This document shows, in pieces, positions 5,877 to 16,239 of a stretch of DNA of 64,000 nucleotides; positions within the stretch are counted from its first letter, which is position 1, and every line of letters starts with the position of its first letter. Location: the NCBI RefSeq assembly GCF_000406105.1, contig NZ_CM001974.1, positions 4,443,050 to 4,507,049 of the forward strand. Direction: 5' to 3'. The position numbers and the translations under genes are program-made. Origin of the DNA: Dickeya chrysanthemi NCPPB 402. Lineage in GTDB: Bacteria; Pseudomonadota; Gammaproteobacteria; Enterobacterales; Enterobacteriaceae. Under the pieces are notes generated by a model. It worked only from the letters and a program-made list of their open reading frames with translations, ran no database searches and was not told the origin of the DNA.

Positions 5877-7247
5877 ATGATTAACAGCCTTACCGCCCGT
5901 ATTTTCGCCATTTTCTGGCTGACGTTGGCACTCGTGCTGATGCTGGTGCTGATGCTGCCGAAACTGGACTCCCGGCAACTCACGCCGCTGCTGGAAAATG
6001 AACAGCGGCAGGGGCTCATGCTGGAACAGCATATTGAGGCTGAGCTGGCGAGCGACCCCGCCAATGATTTGCTGTGGTGGCGGCGTTTATTTCGCGTCAT
6101 CGAAAAATGGGCGCCGCCCGGCCAGCGCCTGCTGCTGGTGACCAGCGAAGGACGTGTGATTGGCGCGCAGCGCAATGAAATGCAGATGGTGCGCAATTTC
6201 ATCGGTCAATCCGACAGCGCTGATTTCCCGCAAAAGAAAAAATACGGTCGGCTGGAATTGCTGGGGCCGTTCGCCGTGCGCGATGGTGAAGACAGCTACC
6301 TGATGTACATGCTGCGCCCCGCCAGCAGCCCGCAATCCGATTTCATCAACCTGCTGTTCGACCGCCCACTGTTGCTGCTGATCGTCACCATGCTCACCAG
6401 CTCGCCGCTGCTGCTGTGGCTGGCCTGGAGCCTGGCAAAACCGGCGCGTAAGCTGAAGAATGCGGCCGATGAAGTCGCGCGCGGCAACCTGAAACAACAT
6501 CCGGAGCTGGAATCCGGCCCGCACGAATTCCGTGCGACCGGCGCCAGCTTTAACCAAATGGTGAGCGCGCTGGAGCGGATGGTCACCGCGCAGCAGCGCC
6601 TGTTGTCCGACATTTCCCACGAGCTGCGTACGCCGCTGACCCGCCTGCAACTGGCTACCGCGCTGTTACGCCGCCGTCAGGGCGAAGGCAACGAACTTAA
6701 CCGCATCGAAACCGAAACCCAGCGGCTTGATGGCATGATCAACGATTTGCTGGTGCTGTCGCGTAACCAGCATAAGAATGAATTGTTACGCGAAGAGTTG
6801 CGGGCGGATGAGCTATGGAACGATGTGCTGGATGACGCGCGCTTTGAAGCCGAGCAGGTGGGTAAAACACTGGACGTGTTATCGCCTCCCGGCCCCTGGC
6901 CGTTGTTCGGCAACCCCACCGCGCTCGACAGTGCGCTGGAAAATGTGGTGCGTAATGCACTGCGTTATTCGCACAGCCATATTACCGTATCGTTCTCGGT
7001 CGATGTTCAGGGCGTTACCATTGTGGTCGGCGATGACGGCCCCGGCGTCAGCCCGGAAGATCGGGAGCAAATTTTCCGGCCGTTCTACCGTACTGACGAA
7101 GCCCGCGACCGCGAATCCGGCGGAACAGGACTGGGGCTGGCCATCGTCGAAACGGCGCTGTCACAGCATCGCGGCTGGGCTAAAGCCGATGAAAGCCCGC
7201 TGGGTGGTTTACAGCTCACGTTATGGCTACCGCTCTATCAGCGTTAA
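5877..7247 (+). CDS. cpxA: Sensor histidine kinase CpxA
   Basis: CpxA is the inner-membrane kinase/phosphatase that phosphorylates CpxR on envelope stress and is held off by CpxP. The 456 residues show TM1 (about 8-28), a periplasmic sensor part (about 29-163), TM2 (about 164-185), a HAMP segment, and the H-box DISHELRTPLTRLQ with the phosphoacceptor His near residue 248. The ATPase domain has the N-box NVVRNALRYS, G1 DDGPGV and G2 GTGLGLAIVE. The length is like E. coli CpxA (457). No CpxR-independent promoter was seen in the 16-base gap to cpxR. Confidence 0.97.
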   Translation: MINSLTARIFAIFWLTLALVLMLVLMLPKLDSRQLTPLLENEQRQGLMLEQHIEAELASDPANDLLWWRRLFRVIEKWAPPGQRLLLVTSEGRVIGAQRNEMQMVRNFIGQSDSADFPQKKKYGRLELLGPFAVRDGEDSYLMYMLRPASSPQSDFINLLFDRPLLLLIVTMLTSSPLLLWLAWSLAKPARKLKNAADEVARGNLKQHPELESGPHEFRATGASFNQMVSALERMVTAQQRLLSDISHELRTPLTRLQLATALLRRRQGEGNELNRIETETQRLDGMINDLLVLSRNQHKNELLREELRADELWNDVLDDARFEAEQVGKTLDVLSPPGPWPLFGNPTALDSALENVVRNALRYSHSHITVSFSVDVQGVTIVVGDDGPGVSPEDREQIFRPFYRTDEARDRESGGTGLGLAIVETALSQHRGWAKADESPLGGLQLTLWLPLYQR

Positions 7248-7264
7248 TGGATATTGCGCCTCAC

Positions 7265-7288
7265 CCGGGCGCGGCATACCGCGCCCGG
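7265..7288 (+). terminator. Strong hairpin after cpxA
   Basis: A perfect 10-base stem, CCGGGCGCGG and CCGCGCCCGG, with loop CATA starts 17 bases after the cpxA stop codon. There is no T-run, so it may be a weak terminator or an mRNA 3'-end stabiliser and not a full intrinsic terminator. Confidence 0.55.
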
Positions 7289-7478
7289 CGTCACATCCAT
7301 ACCGTCAATCAATTGAGTTTTTCCTCTGGTCGGGTAGAGTGTGAACCTGTGCCATGCGACAGCCGCGGGAAGCCGCCTCGGCTGCCTTGTGACAACCCGT
7401 TATCCCTTCAGTCATGCCTGCACATGTTTGATGGAATACGTTCTTGATGTTGCCTGACACCCTGCACAGGAAAAGGAC

Positions 7479-9668
7479 ATGAAAGGATTAGCCTTACTGG
7501 CTGGATTCGTCGCTACTCTGGTACAACTACCGGCGTATGCTTCCAGCGATGGTGTATGTGGTTTTTCCGATGCTGATTGCGGTATGCCCGCACTTCCTTA
7601 TCTCTTGCCGGATAACGACACCCGCACCAATTTGATGTTGCTGCAAAGCAGCCGTAACCATATTCCGTTGCCGATACCCCAGCCCGAGCCGGATCAAACC
7701 CGCTCCCGCGTCGATCCGTTCACCGCATACCGCGTAATGGGGCTGGATGCAGCCGAAGAAAACAGCGACGACACGCAAATCGACCCTGTCGCCCCCGCCG
7801 ACGATAAAGCCGACGAAGAAAATGCCTCGCTGCTGCAAAAAGCCGTCCAGTTGCATTTTTCCGATACCGAACTGGGCCAGTTGCGCGAAATGACGCCCGT
7901 CGATCTGGATGGCCGTTGGGTTTCCAACGACCTCACCACGCTGGAAAGCTTTTTCGATCTGCTGCTGGCAGATAAAACGCTCAATGATGCCCAACGCACG
8001 CAGCTAGCACAGGTGCGAATGAAAATGCTGTCCAGCGACTATAGCCTTGACGACGCGAAAACCGATCTGGCCGGCGTGCCGGAAACCGGCCATGCCGGCG
8101 AGTTACGCCGCTACCTGACGAGCGCCACGGCATTTTATGAAGGGCAGTTAGATCAAGCGGATAACGGCTTCCGGCAACTGCTGCAAGCCAGTCAGCCGTG
8201 GGTCGCGGAAACGGCTCGCTACATGCTGATTCGGGTGTCGATTAATCAGGCGATGAAAGACGCGCAGGACGAATACAACATGTTCGACCCCCGCAAGATG
8301 GATAAGGCCGCCGGGCAGCAGGCAATCCAACGTATCAACGACTACCTGAAACAGTACCCGCGAGGGAAATACGTCGACTCCGCTGAAGGTCTGTACCGCC
8401 GGGCTGAGTGGGTCAGCGGTGATACCGTTGCACTGGCCGGTCGTTTCAGCAAGGCGCTGGCGTCGGCCAAAAGCGTGAATCAATTGCAGGTCATCAGCAA
8501 CGAAATCGACAACAAGTTGCTGGAAGACAACCGTTTTGTCGCCTCAGCCGATACGCCTGTCCTGATGCTGGTGCAGGACATCAAGCGCCTGCGCAGCCCC
8601 GACGGCTGGATGACGTTACCCGCGTTGACGCAAGAGGAGTTAACCCGCCAGCAACCGCTATTTGAAGCAGCAGGTATGCAGGATGCATTTAGCTATCTGC
8701 AGGCGGCGTTTCAGTACTACCAACTGCGCGACGACGCGGCGGTATTGAAAACGCTGCCGATGACCACGGCACAGGATATCTCCGATGTAACCGTATTCAG
8801 CAGCCAGGTGTTGCGTGGGCTGGCGATGCAACGGCAGAAACAGTGGGACGAAGCGGAAGCGCACTGGCGTCACCTGCTGATGCTGAAGACGACGTATACC
8901 CAGCAGCAATACCTGCAACTGGCACTGGCGCAAACGCTGGTGGACAGCGGTCATCCGGAGCGGGTATTTACACCGGAAAGCCCGGTCAAAAACCTGCGTT
9001 TCCGCTCCGCCATTCTGAAAGTCAGCGCCGATGCCGATTTATTGCACCGGCAGACCGGCCCTCAGCAAACGCCGGAAGAGCGGGCTATCGCCCTGCACAC
9101 GCTGCTCACCAGGCAACTGACGCACCGCGATTACGCCGGTTTTCTCAAAGACAGTGCCCTGTTGAAAACCATCGCGCCGCTGAAAAGCACGGAAAATATG
9201 AGCTGGAACGAAGAGGATCTGACGGTATTCGGTTGGGACGGCAGTGACACCGAAGAGGGGTACGAATGCCCGACGTTGCAGGAAACGGTGACCACGCTGA
9301 GCCAGAACGCCAGGAATGCCCATGCCTTGAATTGCCTGGGCGAGTTCGTCCTGCGCACCGGCAACGGCGTCGGCTTCGACTGGGGTGAGAGCAACATGCT
9401 CAACGGGCTGACGGATGCCGCCGCCCACTATCCGGGCCAGGAGTTCAACCGTCTGGACAACTACATGCAGGTGATTGCCGACGCGAAAGCGCCGCCGGAA
9501 GATAAAAGCTATGCGCTCTACCGCGCTATCTATTGTTACGCGCCCGGCGGCTACAACGACTGCGGTTCTCAGGATATCGGCAAGGAAACGCGCAAGGCGT
9601 GGTTCCGGCAGCTCAAAACCGAGTTTAAAGGCAGTCAATGGGCACGGCAGCTCAAATACTATTGGTAG
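7479..9668 (+). CDS. Large exported protein of unknown function
   Basis: The 729-residue protein starts with a Sec signal peptide (MKGLALLAGFVATLVQLPAYA, cleavage near 21). The mature part is mostly predicted helical with repeated degenerate TPR-like segments, for example EAEAHWRHLLMLKTTYTQQQYLQLALAQTL. An early cysteine pair (VCGFSDADCG) and later cysteines near the C-terminus (CPTL, CLGE, CYAPGGYNDC) could form disulfides. No lipobox or beta-barrel pattern is obvious, so it is likely periplasmic. AAAAGG precedes the ATG. It overlaps or abuts the DUF3142 gene, and the two are probably co-transcribed. I know no assigned function for the pair. Confidence 0.8.
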   Translation: MKGLALLAGFVATLVQLPAYASSDGVCGFSDADCGMPALPYLLPDNDTRTNLMLLQSSRNHIPLPIPQPEPDQTRSRVDPFTAYRVMGLDAAEENSDDTQIDPVAPADDKADEENASLLQKAVQLHFSDTELGQLREMTPVDLDGRWVSNDLTTLESFFDLLLADKTLNDAQRTQLAQVRMKMLSSDYSLDDAKTDLAGVPETGHAGELRRYLTSATAFYEGQLDQADNGFRQLLQASQPWVAETARYMLIRVSINQAMKDAQDEYNMFDPRKMDKAAGQQAIQRINDYLKQYPRGKYVDSAEGLYRRAEWVSGDTVALAGRFSKALASAKSVNQLQVISNEIDNKLLEDNRFVASADTPVLMLVQDIKRLRSPDGWMTLPALTQEELTRQQPLFEAAGMQDAFSYLQAAFQYYQLRDDAAVLKTLPMTTAQDISDVTVFSSQVLRGLAMQRQKQWDEAEAHWRHLLMLKTTYTQQQYLQLALAQTLVDSGHPERVFTPESPVKNLRFRSAILKVSADADLLHRQTGPQQTPEERAIALHTLLTRQLTHRDYAGFLKDSALLKTIAPLKSTENMSWNEEDLTVFGWDGSDTEEGYECPTLQETVTTLSQNARNAHALNCLGEFVLRTGNGVGFDWGESNMLNGLTDAAAHYPGQEFNRLDNYMQVIADAKAPPEDKSYALYRAIYCYAPGGYNDCGSQDIGKETRKAWFRQLKTEFKGSQWARQLKYYW

Positions 9669-9676
9669 CCCGTTGT

Positions 9677-10426
9677 ATGGTAGCCCGTTGTCGCGTTGTG
9701 CTGTTCGGTCTGCTGTGTCTGAGTTTCACGGCGTACAGCGCCACCGTCGATGCCGCCCGCTATCATGCTTTCTGGTTGTGGGCGGCGGTACAACCGCAGC
9801 CGGTGTTATCCCGGGCCGATACGCTCTACTTGCATCAAGGGGAAATCACCCGTCGACACGGTAAATCCGTGTTTCTGCGTCAGGGGATCCCGGTCAGTAC
9901 GCTGCCGGTACGGCATCTTTGGCTGTCGTTTCGGGTGTCTGAGTTGCATATCGGGGAGCAGCAAGTGCAGCGCCTGCTGCATCTGCGCCAACGCTGGGTC
10001 GCCGCCGGCAATCAGGTTGAGGGCATCCAGATTGATTTCGACGCGAAGAGCTACAATCTGGCGAGTTACGTTGCCTTTTTACAGGCGCTGCGCCAGCAGT
10101 TGCCGCCCGGTTGTCGCCTGAGCGTCACCGGCCTGCTGGATTGGGCAAAAACCGGCGACGTCCGGCAACTCAATCGTCTGAGCGGCGTCGTGGATGAACT
10201 GGTAGTGCAAACCTATCAGGGGCGGCATACGGTGGACAATTACACCGCCTATCTGCCCGCACTGATGAACCTGACGTTACCGTTCCGCCTGGGGTTGGTA
10301 CAACACGGCAAGTGGGACGAACAGTGGCAGCGACGGCTGATTGCATCGCCCTTTTACCGGGGTGAAGTGGTGTTCCTGCTTAATCCGATACCGGCGCGCC
10401 GCACCCCGATACTGCAACAACGCTAG
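9677..10426 (+). CDS. Exported DUF3142-family protein
   Basis: The sequence fits DUF3142, a family with a TIM-barrel-like pattern resembling glycosyl hydrolases: WLWAAVQPQPVLSRADTLYLHQGE, then GIQIDFDAKSYNLASYVAFLQALR with an acidic pair at a strand end, LSVTGLLDWA, DELVVQTYQGR. A hydrophobic leader follows the ATG at 9677 (ARCRVVLFGLLCLSFTAYSA), consistent with export. An earlier in-frame ATG at 9638 would overlap the upstream gene by 31 bases. The 12-base unit GTAGCCCGTTGT occurs twice around the start (9665-9676 and 9679-9690), so the extra N-terminal residues look like a slippage product. Catalytic activity is unproven. Confidence 0.75.
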   Translation: MVARCRVVLFGLLCLSFTAYSATVDAARYHAFWLWAAVQPQPVLSRADTLYLHQGEITRRHGKSVFLRQGIPVSTLPVRHLWLSFRVSELHIGEQQVQRLLHLRQRWVAAGNQVEGIQIDFDAKSYNLASYVAFLQALRQQLPPGCRLSVTGLLDWAKTGDVRQLNRLSGVVDELVVQTYQGRHTVDNYTAYLPALMNLTLPFRLGLVQHGKWDEQWQRRLIASPFYRGEVVFLLNPIPARRTPILQQR

Positions 10427-10474
10427 CCCGCCCCCCTGCACGCGGCGGTGAAACGCGATGACATAAGCGGTAGA

Positions 10475-10939
10475 TCAGCGGCGGCCGCCGAACCCATTCT
10501 GTCGCCAGGCTTCATAACTGATGATGGCCACCGAGTTGGACAAGTTCAGGCTGCGGCAATTCGGCTCCATCGGAATACGGATACGATTTTCAGGCGCAAA
10601 ACCATTGCGAATTTCATCCGGCAGGCCGGCGGTTTCGGAGCCAAACAGCAGCACATCGCCCGGCTGATAGTCAGGTTCGTCATAAGGGCGGCTGCCTTTG
10701 GTGGTACAGGCGAAAATCCGCTGGCCTGCCACTGCTTGCAGAAAATCCTGATAGTTGCGGTGACGGCTGACATTCGCCAAATCGTGATAATCCAGCCCGG
10801 CGCGACGTAATTTTTTCTCTTCGAAATCAAAGCCAAGCGGCTCAATCAGGTGCAACGAGCAACCATTGTTGGCCGCCAGACGGATAATATTGCCGGTATT
10901 GGGTGCAATCTGTGGCTCATAGAGCGCAATATGGAACAT
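10475..10939 (-). CDS. trmL: tRNA (cytidine/uridine-2'-O-)-methyltransferase TrmL
   Basis: TrmL is a SPOUT methyltransferase that 2'-O-methylates the wobble base (position 34) of two tRNA-Leu species. The 154-residue protein begins [20 protein letters not shown] and has the SPOUT hallmarks [11 protein letters not shown] and [13 protein letters not shown] near the C-terminus, where the cofactor knot forms. The upstream in-frame extension to 11113 is not conserved, so ATG at 10939 is chosen; the resulting length is close to that of the E. coli protein (157). The gene converges with the DUF3142 gene. Confidence 0.95.
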   Translation of the reverse strand: MFHIALYEPQIAPNTGNIIRLAANNGCSLHLIEPLGFDFEEKKLRRAGLDYHDLANVSRHRNYQDFLQAVAGQRIFACTTKGSRPYDEPDYQPGDVLLFGSETAGLPDEIRNGFAPENRIRIPMEPNCRSLNLSNSVAIISYEAWRQNGFGGRR

Positions 10940-11111
10940 GATAAGGTCAGGTACAAAAAAAGGTGGATGCCAGTATAGCCTATTCCGCTTCCGCGCCCCA
11001 GCCGCGGTCAGTACGACGAATCGTCCGATGTGTGGACGCAGGCAGGGACGACGCCCCGAATTAACCGCTAGAATAAAGCCATATCCGACAGCCGTTTCCC
11101 CCGGAGGAATC

Positions 11112-11393
11112 ATGAAAATAATCGCTTCCCTGATGTTGCTGCTAAGCCTGCCGTTGCTGGCTCACGCCGCTACACAACCCATCTCGCCCCAGCAGCAGCA
11201 ATTTGAAAACGGCATCAGCAGCCAGCAGCGGTTGTTGCAACAAATGCAGCAAAACCAGCAGTTCCAGCAGCAACTGTTAAATCAGGAAATCCAGCAGCGC
11301 AGCCGCGAACAGCAGCAGCAACTGCAACAGCAACTGGAACAGAATCGCCAGCGTATTCAACAGTCCGCGCCCGGCAATACCAACCGTTACTGA
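11112..11393 (+). CDS. Small Gln-rich periplasmic protein (DUF2756/YhhA-like composition)
   Basis: The 93-residue product has a signal peptide ([19 protein letters not shown]) followed by a mature part in which over a third of the residues are Gln. It is arranged as a long polar helix ([20 protein letters not shown]) and ends in PGNTNRY. An ideal CGGAGGAAT site precedes the ATG. E. coli has a similar Gln-rich exported protein, YhhA (DUF2756), beside ugpQ, and this gene is also close to ugpQ, so it may be the counterpart. Direct residue similarity is limited by the low complexity. Role unknown. Confidence 0.7.
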   Translation: MKIIASLMLLLSLPLLAHAATQPISPQQQQFENGISSQQRLLQQMQQNQQFQQQLLNQEIQQRSREQQQQLQQQLEQNRQRIQQSAPGNTNRY

Positions 11394-11450
11394 TCCCTTC
11401 CCGTCACACCCGCCGCTCACCGCAGAATGACCGGCGGGTTACGAATAGCG

Positions 11451-12407
11451 TTATACCCGCACGCCCATCAGCGTCAGGATCAACGGCGTGGTAATCCCCG
11501 CCAGCGCGGTCGACATCAGCAGGCTGGCGGCGACCGGCCCGCCCAGCACATTAAACTGTCGGGACATCAGATAGATATTCACGCCCACCGCCATCGACCC
11601 CAGCAGCACCACCACACGCGTTTCCATCTCCGGCAGCCCCAGCGCCAGCGCCAGCCCCCACACCACCAGCGGCTGCACTACCAGCTTGATGAGACAAATA
11701 GCGACGCTGATTTGCCAGCCGTCGCGAATGCGGTATTCCGCCAGCCCCATCCCCAACGCTATCAGCGACAGCGGGACGGCGATTTGCCCCAACATGCCTA
11801 TCGGCTTGTCCACCACGTCCGGCAGCGGCAGGCCGGTAAGGCTGTAAAACGTACCGGATAAAATGCCGATGATCAGCGGGTTCTTCAGCACGCCGACCGC
11901 CGTTTTGGTAAACCCCTGCATCGACAGCGACCCGTTGCGCGCCCACTCCACCGAGACGGTCACCAGTGTCCATAAAATCAAGCCATTGAACACCAGCACC
12001 AACGCCACGGACGGAACGGCCTGCGGGCCAAGCATCAGGGTGGCTATCGGCAGGCCGAGCATCACGTTGTTGGAGAAAATACCGCTGAGCGAAAACACCG
12101 AGCCGGAAACGCCGTCTAACCGAAACACCCGGCTGGCGATAATCCGTCCGAGCACGAACACGATAAGACAACTGCCGAAAAAGGCGATCAGCAGCCGGGC
12201 ATCCACCGCCGGTCGTTTGGAGAAATCGCACATCATGCGGAACAGCATGGCGGGCAACGCCACCGAAAACACGAATTTGGTCAGCGCATCGGTCACCGTG
12301 GACGGCCAACGGCCGAAACGGATCAAGCCATACCCCAGCGCAATCAGCACAAACAGCGGCAGGGAAAGAAAAATCTGGTGCCAAAGAGAAACAATAAACG
12401 TGGGCAT
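11451..12407 (-). CDS. AEC-family (auxin efflux carrier-like) transporter
   Basis: The 318-residue integral membrane protein has about ten hydrophobic segments in two five-helix halves. The family pattern is visible as SGIFSNNVMLGLPIATLMLG (first half) and NIYLMSRQFNVLGGPVAASLLMSTALAGITTPLIL (second half), typical of the AEC/bile-acid-sodium-symporter fold, which exports or imports small organic anions. The substrate cannot be told from the sequence. It is transcribed in the same direction as ugpQ but 185 bases downstream of it, with a GC-rich hairpin between, so it is probably a separate unit. Confidence 0.85.
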   Translation of the reverse strand: MPTFIVSLWHQIFLSLPLFVLIALGYGLIRFGRWPSTVTDALTKFVFSVALPAMLFRMMCDFSKRPAVDARLLIAFFGSCLIVFVLGRIIASRVFRLDGVSGSVFSLSGIFSNNVMLGLPIATLMLGPQAVPSVALVLVFNGLILWTLVTVSVEWARNGSLSMQGFTKTAVGVLKNPLIIGILSGTFYSLTGLPLPDVVDKPIGMLGQIAVPLSLIALGMGLAEYRIRDGWQISVAICLIKLVVQPLVVWGLALALGLPEMETRVVVLLGSMAVGVNIYLMSRQFNVLGGPVAASLLMSTALAGITTPLILTLMGVRV

Positions 12408-12592
12408 CGCCCTTCCTTAAAAAACGCGCAGCTCACCCGGGCGAAGGCTGATGGCTTGTCACGACGGCAAGGCGGCAAGCCCTACCGGGGAGCGGGCCGA
12501 GCGGCCCGGGGTCATACAGGAAACGCCTGACGAAACACGCCTGGTTTATCTTTCAGCGTGATTGCCGTCAGGAAAGGCGACATCCGCCGACG

Positions 12593-13336
12593 TTAATTAA
12601 ATTGCGGTCCAATCAAATCTATCCGGTCGGTGCAGATGCAGTCAACGCCCCACTGTAACAGGGTACGCGCACGTTCAGGCTGGTTGACGGTATACACCAG
12701 AATGCGCAGCCCGGCGTCTTTCAACATCCTGACGCGCGCCTCATCCAGCAGTTGGTGGTTGAGGTGAATCGACACGCAACCCAGCCGCCCGGTCAGGGAA
12801 CGCCAGTCATCCTCCCATTCGTCCAGCAGCAGGCCGCGCGGTAATTCCGGCGCCGCCCGCTGCGCGGCTTCCAATGCCGCTACCGAAAACGATGACAACA
12901 GCGGCGCGACAGGATGGTTTTGCCACAACTCGCGGGCAGCCATCGCCACCACGCGGCCGGTCTGATCGTCACAGCCGGTGGTTGGTTTGATCTCAATATT
13001 GGCCGCCATACCGTACTGCGCGCAACGCTTCGCCACTTCCGACAGCAACGGCAGGCGTTCGCCGTGAAACTGACGGCTGTACCAACTACCGGCGTCCAGC
13101 CCCACCAGTTTGTCCCACGGCAGCTCGCCCGCCACGCCCCAACCGTTGCTGGTGCGCTCCAGCGTGTCGTCGTGCAGCAGGAAAATCTGCCCATCCTGCG
13201 ACAGCTTGGCGTCAAACTCGATCATCCGGTGACCGTGCTGCGCGCCGACATCAATCGCCGCCAGCGTGTTTTCCGGCGCCAGAGAGCCGCCGCCGCGGTG
13301 GGCGACGATAACAGGATAAAGCCAGTTCGGGGTCAT
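12593..13336 (-). CDS. ugpQ: Glycerophosphodiester phosphodiesterase UgpQ
   Basis: UgpQ hydrolyses glycerophosphodiesters to glycerol-3-phosphate and an alcohol in the cytosol. The 247-residue GDPD domain shows [18 protein letters not shown] (residues about 11-28), the catalytic [10 protein letters not shown] and [11 protein letters not shown] segments, NIEIKPT near 120 and a terminal [21 protein letters not shown]. Length matches E. coli UgpQ (247). Its ATG overlaps the ugpC stop by four bases, so it is the last gene of ugpBAECQ and is probably induced by phosphate starvation. Confidence 0.97.
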   Translation of the reverse strand: MTPNWLYPVIVAHRGGGSLAPENTLAAIDVGAQHGHRMIEFDAKLSQDGQIFLLHDDTLERTSNGWGVAGELPWDKLVGLDAGSWYSRQFHGERLPLLSEVAKRCAQYGMAANIEIKPTTGCDDQTGRVVAMAARELWQNHPVAPLLSSFSVAALEAAQRAAPELPRGLLLDEWEDDWRSLTGRLGCVSIHLNHQLLDEARVRMLKDAGLRILVYTVNQPERARTLLQWGVDCICTDRIDLIGPQFN

Positions 13337-14409
13337 GCTTCCATCCGTAATCCGCTTTGCGAATCAAATATATGCCAGGATACGGCCGGCAGAGTGAGCC
13401 ACAGGGTTTCCCCCACCGCCGGACAATGCTCGTGCGACAGGCGCACCACGATATTCTGCCCCGCCCATGTGCCGTGCGCCAGATTATCCGCGCCCAGCAG
13501 CTCCAGCGTTTCCACCACCAGCGGCACGCCGCCGGTGTCGGCGGTGGACTGCAAAATGTGCTCCGGGCGCATCCCCAGCGTGACGGTGCGCCCCTGCCAT
13601 TCCGGCTTCGCCACCGGTAGCGGCAGCGAGAAATCCGCCGACAGCTCGACCCGGCTACCGTCGGCGCTCACCTGCCCGGCCCACAGATTCATGGCGGGCG
13701 AGCCGATAAAACTGGCGACGAACAGCGACGCCGGTTTGCGGTAAATCTCCGCCGGTGCGCCGATCTGCTCCGCCACGCCTTTGTTCATCACAATGACGCG
13801 ATGCGCCAGCGTCATCGCTTCCACTTGATCGTGGGTGACGTACAGGCTGGTGGTTTTCAGGCGTTTGTGCAGTTGTTGCAGTTCAAGGCGCATCTGCACC
13901 CGCAGCTTGGCGTCAAGGTTAGACAGCGGTTCGTCGAACAGGAACACCGCCGGCTCGCGCACAATGGCGCGCCCCATCGCCACGCGCTGGCGCTGGCCGC
14001 CGGACAACTCGCGCGGCTTGCGATGGAGCAACGGTTGCAGCTCCAGAATCCGCGCCGCTTCTTCCACTCGCTGCTGAATCTGCACTTTACCGAAACCACG
14101 GATTTTCAGGCCGTAGGCCATGTTGTCGTAAACACTCATATGCGGGTAGAGCGCGTAATTCTGGAACACCATCGCGATACCGCGATCTTTGGGCTCCTTG
14201 TCGGTAACGCGTTCGTCGCCGATGTAAATATCGCCGCTGGTGGTCTGCTCCAGACCGGCCACCATGCGCAGCAGGGTCGATTTGCCGCAGCCGGACGGGC
14301 CGACCATCACCACGAATTCGCCGTCCGCCACGTCGAGGTCAATCGGCCGAATCACCTGGGTTTTGCCGTCGTAGGATTTGGTGACGGCCTGAAGTTTTAA
14401 ACATGCCAT
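13333..14409 (-). CDS. ugpC: sn-glycerol-3-phosphate ABC importer ATPase UgpC
   Basis: UgpC is the nucleotide-binding subunit of the Ugp importer. The 358 residues show Walker [12 protein letters not shown] (about 37-47), the signature [14 protein letters not shown], Walker [13 protein letters not shown] and the switch His in YVTHDQ. They also show the C-terminal OB/regulatory domain typical of MalK-like ATPases (TLGMRPEHI near 275). Length fits the E. coli protein (356). The coding overlap with ugpQ and the 6-base gap to ugpE show an operon. Confidence 0.97.
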   Translation of the reverse strand: MACLKLQAVTKSYDGKTQVIRPIDLDVADGEFVVMVGPSGCGKSTLLRMVAGLEQTTSGDIYIGDERVTDKEPKDRGIAMVFQNYALYPHMSVYDNMAYGLKIRGFGKVQIQQRVEEAARILELQPLLHRKPRELSGGQRQRVAMGRAIVREPAVFLFDEPLSNLDAKLRVQMRLELQQLHKRLKTTSLYVTHDQVEAMTLAHRVIVMNKGVAEQIGAPAEIYRKPASLFVASFIGSPAMNLWAGQVSADGSRVELSADFSLPLPVAKPEWQGRTVTLGMRPEHILQSTADTGGVPLVVETLELLGADNLAHGTWAGQNIVVRLSHEHCPAVGETLWLTLPAVSWHIFDSQSGLRMEA

Positions 14410-14415
14410 AAGGTT

Positions 14416-15264
14416 CTATTTCTCACTATCAACCAGACCACGAACAAACCAGCGTTGCATCAGCAACACCACCAACAGCGGCGGCAGCATCGTCATCAGC
14501 ATCGCCGCCATCACCTGATGCCAGGGCGTGGCGGTATCGCCGGTGGCGATCATGCTCTGGATCCCGGCGACCGCCGTGCCCAAATGAGGGTCGTTGACGA
14601 TCAATAGCGGCCACAGATACTGGTTCCAGCCGTAGATAAACGTGATGACAAACAGCGCCGCCAGATTGGTTTTGGACAGCGGCAGCACCATGTCGAAGAA
14701 AAAACGCATCGGGCTGGCGCCGTCGATACGCGCCGCCTCCAGCAGTTCGTTCGGCAGCGTCATGAAGAACTGTCGGAACAGAAATGTGGCGGTGGCGGAC
14801 GCCATGACCGGCAACGTCAGCCCGACATAACTATTGGTCATATTGAGGTGCGAAATCACCTCGACCGTCGGGAAAATACGCACTTCCACCGGCAACATCA
14901 GGGTGGAAAAGATCATCCAGAAAAACAGATTCCGACACGGAAAACGGAAATAGACGATGGCGAAAGCCGACAGCATCGACACGCTGATTTTGCCGACGGT
15001 GATCGTCAGCGCCATGACAAAGCTGTTAAACAGCATCAGGCCGAACGGCGCGCTGTTGTTGTCGCCCACGCCATGCCGCCAGATATAGGTCATGTTTTCC
15101 CACAGGTGCCCGCCGGGGATAAGCTGCATCGGCACCTGCGACATCTGCTCCTGGCTCAGGGTGGCGGCGACGAACGCCACATACAGCGGGAACAGCACCA
15201 TCAGAATAGCGACCGCCAGCATGGCGTGGCTGAAGAAATCCAGCCCGCGGCGATTTTCAATCAT
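14416..15264 (-). CDS. ugpE: sn-glycerol-3-phosphate ABC importer permease UgpE
   Basis: UgpE is one of the two membrane subunits. The protein has six hydrophobic segments and the permease EAA loop [26 protein letters not shown]. Start choice: an ATG at 15294 overlaps the ugpA stop. The ATG at 15264 ([11 protein letters not shown]) has AGGGAG just upstream and coincides with the start of E. coli UgpE (MIENR), so 15264 is preferred, giving 282 residues. The earlier ATG would add [10 protein letters not shown]. Confidence 0.95.
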   Translation of the reverse strand: MIENRRGLDFFSHAMLAVAILMVLFPLYVAFVAATLSQEQMSQVPMQLIPGGHLWENMTYIWRHGVGDNNSAPFGLMLFNSFVMALTITVGKISVSMLSAFAIVYFRFPCRNLFFWMIFSTLMLPVEVRIFPTVEVISHLNMTNSYVGLTLPVMASATATFLFRQFFMTLPNELLEAARIDGASPMRFFFDMVLPLSKTNLAALFVITFIYGWNQYLWPLLIVNDPHLGTAVAGIQSMIATGDTATPWHQVMAAMLMTMLPPLLVVLLMQRWFVRGLVDSEK

Positions 15265-15290
15265 GCGGCTCCCTGTGATTGCAAACCGGC

Positions 15291-16178
15291 TCATTGATAG
15301 TTCACCTTACGCTCGACAAAGCGGAACTGGACAACCGTCAGCACGGTCACCACCAGCATCAGCACCACCGACTGCGCCGCCGAGCTGGAGAGGTCAAGAC
15401 CGGCGAACCCTTCACGGTAGATTTTATAGATAAGCGTGGTGGTGGCCTGAACCGGTCCGCCGCCGGTCGCGGCGTCGATCACCGGGAAGGTGTCGAAGAA
15501 GGCGTAAGTCAGATTGACCACCAGCAGGAAAAAACTCACCGGTGAAATCAGCGGCAGCACCAGATTGAAAAAACGGCGCACCGGGCCGGCGCCATCAATC
15601 GCCGCCGCTTCGATCAACGAACGGGGAATGGACTGCAACGCCGCGAGGAAAAACAGGAAGTTATAGCTGATTTGCTTCCAGACCGACGCCAATACCACCA
15701 GAAACATCGCCTGACCGCTGTGTTGTGCGTGGTTCCAGTCGTAATCCCACTGGTGCAATAGCCAGGTAATCAGCCCCAGGCCGGGGTTGAACAGAAACAT
15801 CCACAGCACCGCCGCCACCGCCGGCGCCACTGCATAAGGCAGAATCAGCAACGTCTGGTACAGGCGGCTAAAGCGCAGGGTGTAATCCACCAGCGCCGCC
15901 AGAAACAGCGACACGATCAGCCCCGAGGCCGCCACCAGAAAACTGAACAGCAGCGTGGTGTAAAACGAACCGAGGTAATAGCTGTCGTGGAACAGGTTGG
16001 TGAAGTTATCCAGCCCGACAAACTGACTGGAAAGGCCGAACGGGTCCACGCTCTGCACCGAATACCAGAGCGCCTGCCCGGCGGGCCAGAGGAAGAAGAT
16101 CACCGTGATGGCCAGTTGCGGCAGCACCAGCAGGTAAGGCAACAGGCTGCGGCCAAAAACCGGACGGGAAGCAGTCAT
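15291..16178 (-). CDS. ugpA: sn-glycerol-3-phosphate ABC importer permease UgpA
   Basis: UgpA is the partner permease. Its 295 residues match the E. coli protein throughout: [19 protein letters not shown] at the N-terminus, [20 protein letters not shown], and the EAA loop [21 protein letters not shown] at 16178 is taken; the longer frame opens with a TTG at 16184. The stop codon overlaps an ATG in ugpE. It is preceded by a hairpin (16240-16257) that separates it from ugpB. Confidence 0.95.
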   Translation of the reverse strand: MTASRPVFGRSLLPYLLVLPQLAITVIFFLWPAGQALWYSVQSVDPFGLSSQFVGLDNFTNLFHDSYYLGSFYTTLLFSFLVAASGLIVSLFLAALVDYTLRFSRLYQTLLILPYAVAPAVAAVLWMFLFNPGLGLITWLLHQWDYDWNHAQHSGQAMFLVVLASVWKQISYNFLFFLAALQSIPRSLIEAAAIDGAGPVRRFFNLVLPLISPVSFFLLVVNLTYAFFDTFPVIDAATGGGPVQATTTLIYKIYREGFAGLDLSSSAAQSVVLMLVVTVLTVVQFRFVERKVNYQ

Positions 16179-16239
16179 GCACAAGGCTCTCAGAAAACAG
16201 AATGCTCAGAAAACAGGGTTCTCAGGAAAAAACAGGGAT

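Noticed and set aside
5303..6202. Long minus-strand frame opposite cpxR and cpxA
   Set aside because: Covers two well-defined genes on the other strand; arises from GC-rich codon bias.
9039..9638. 199-codon minus-strand frame opposite the large exported protein
   Set aside because: Antisense shadow; no start signal and no recognisable domain.
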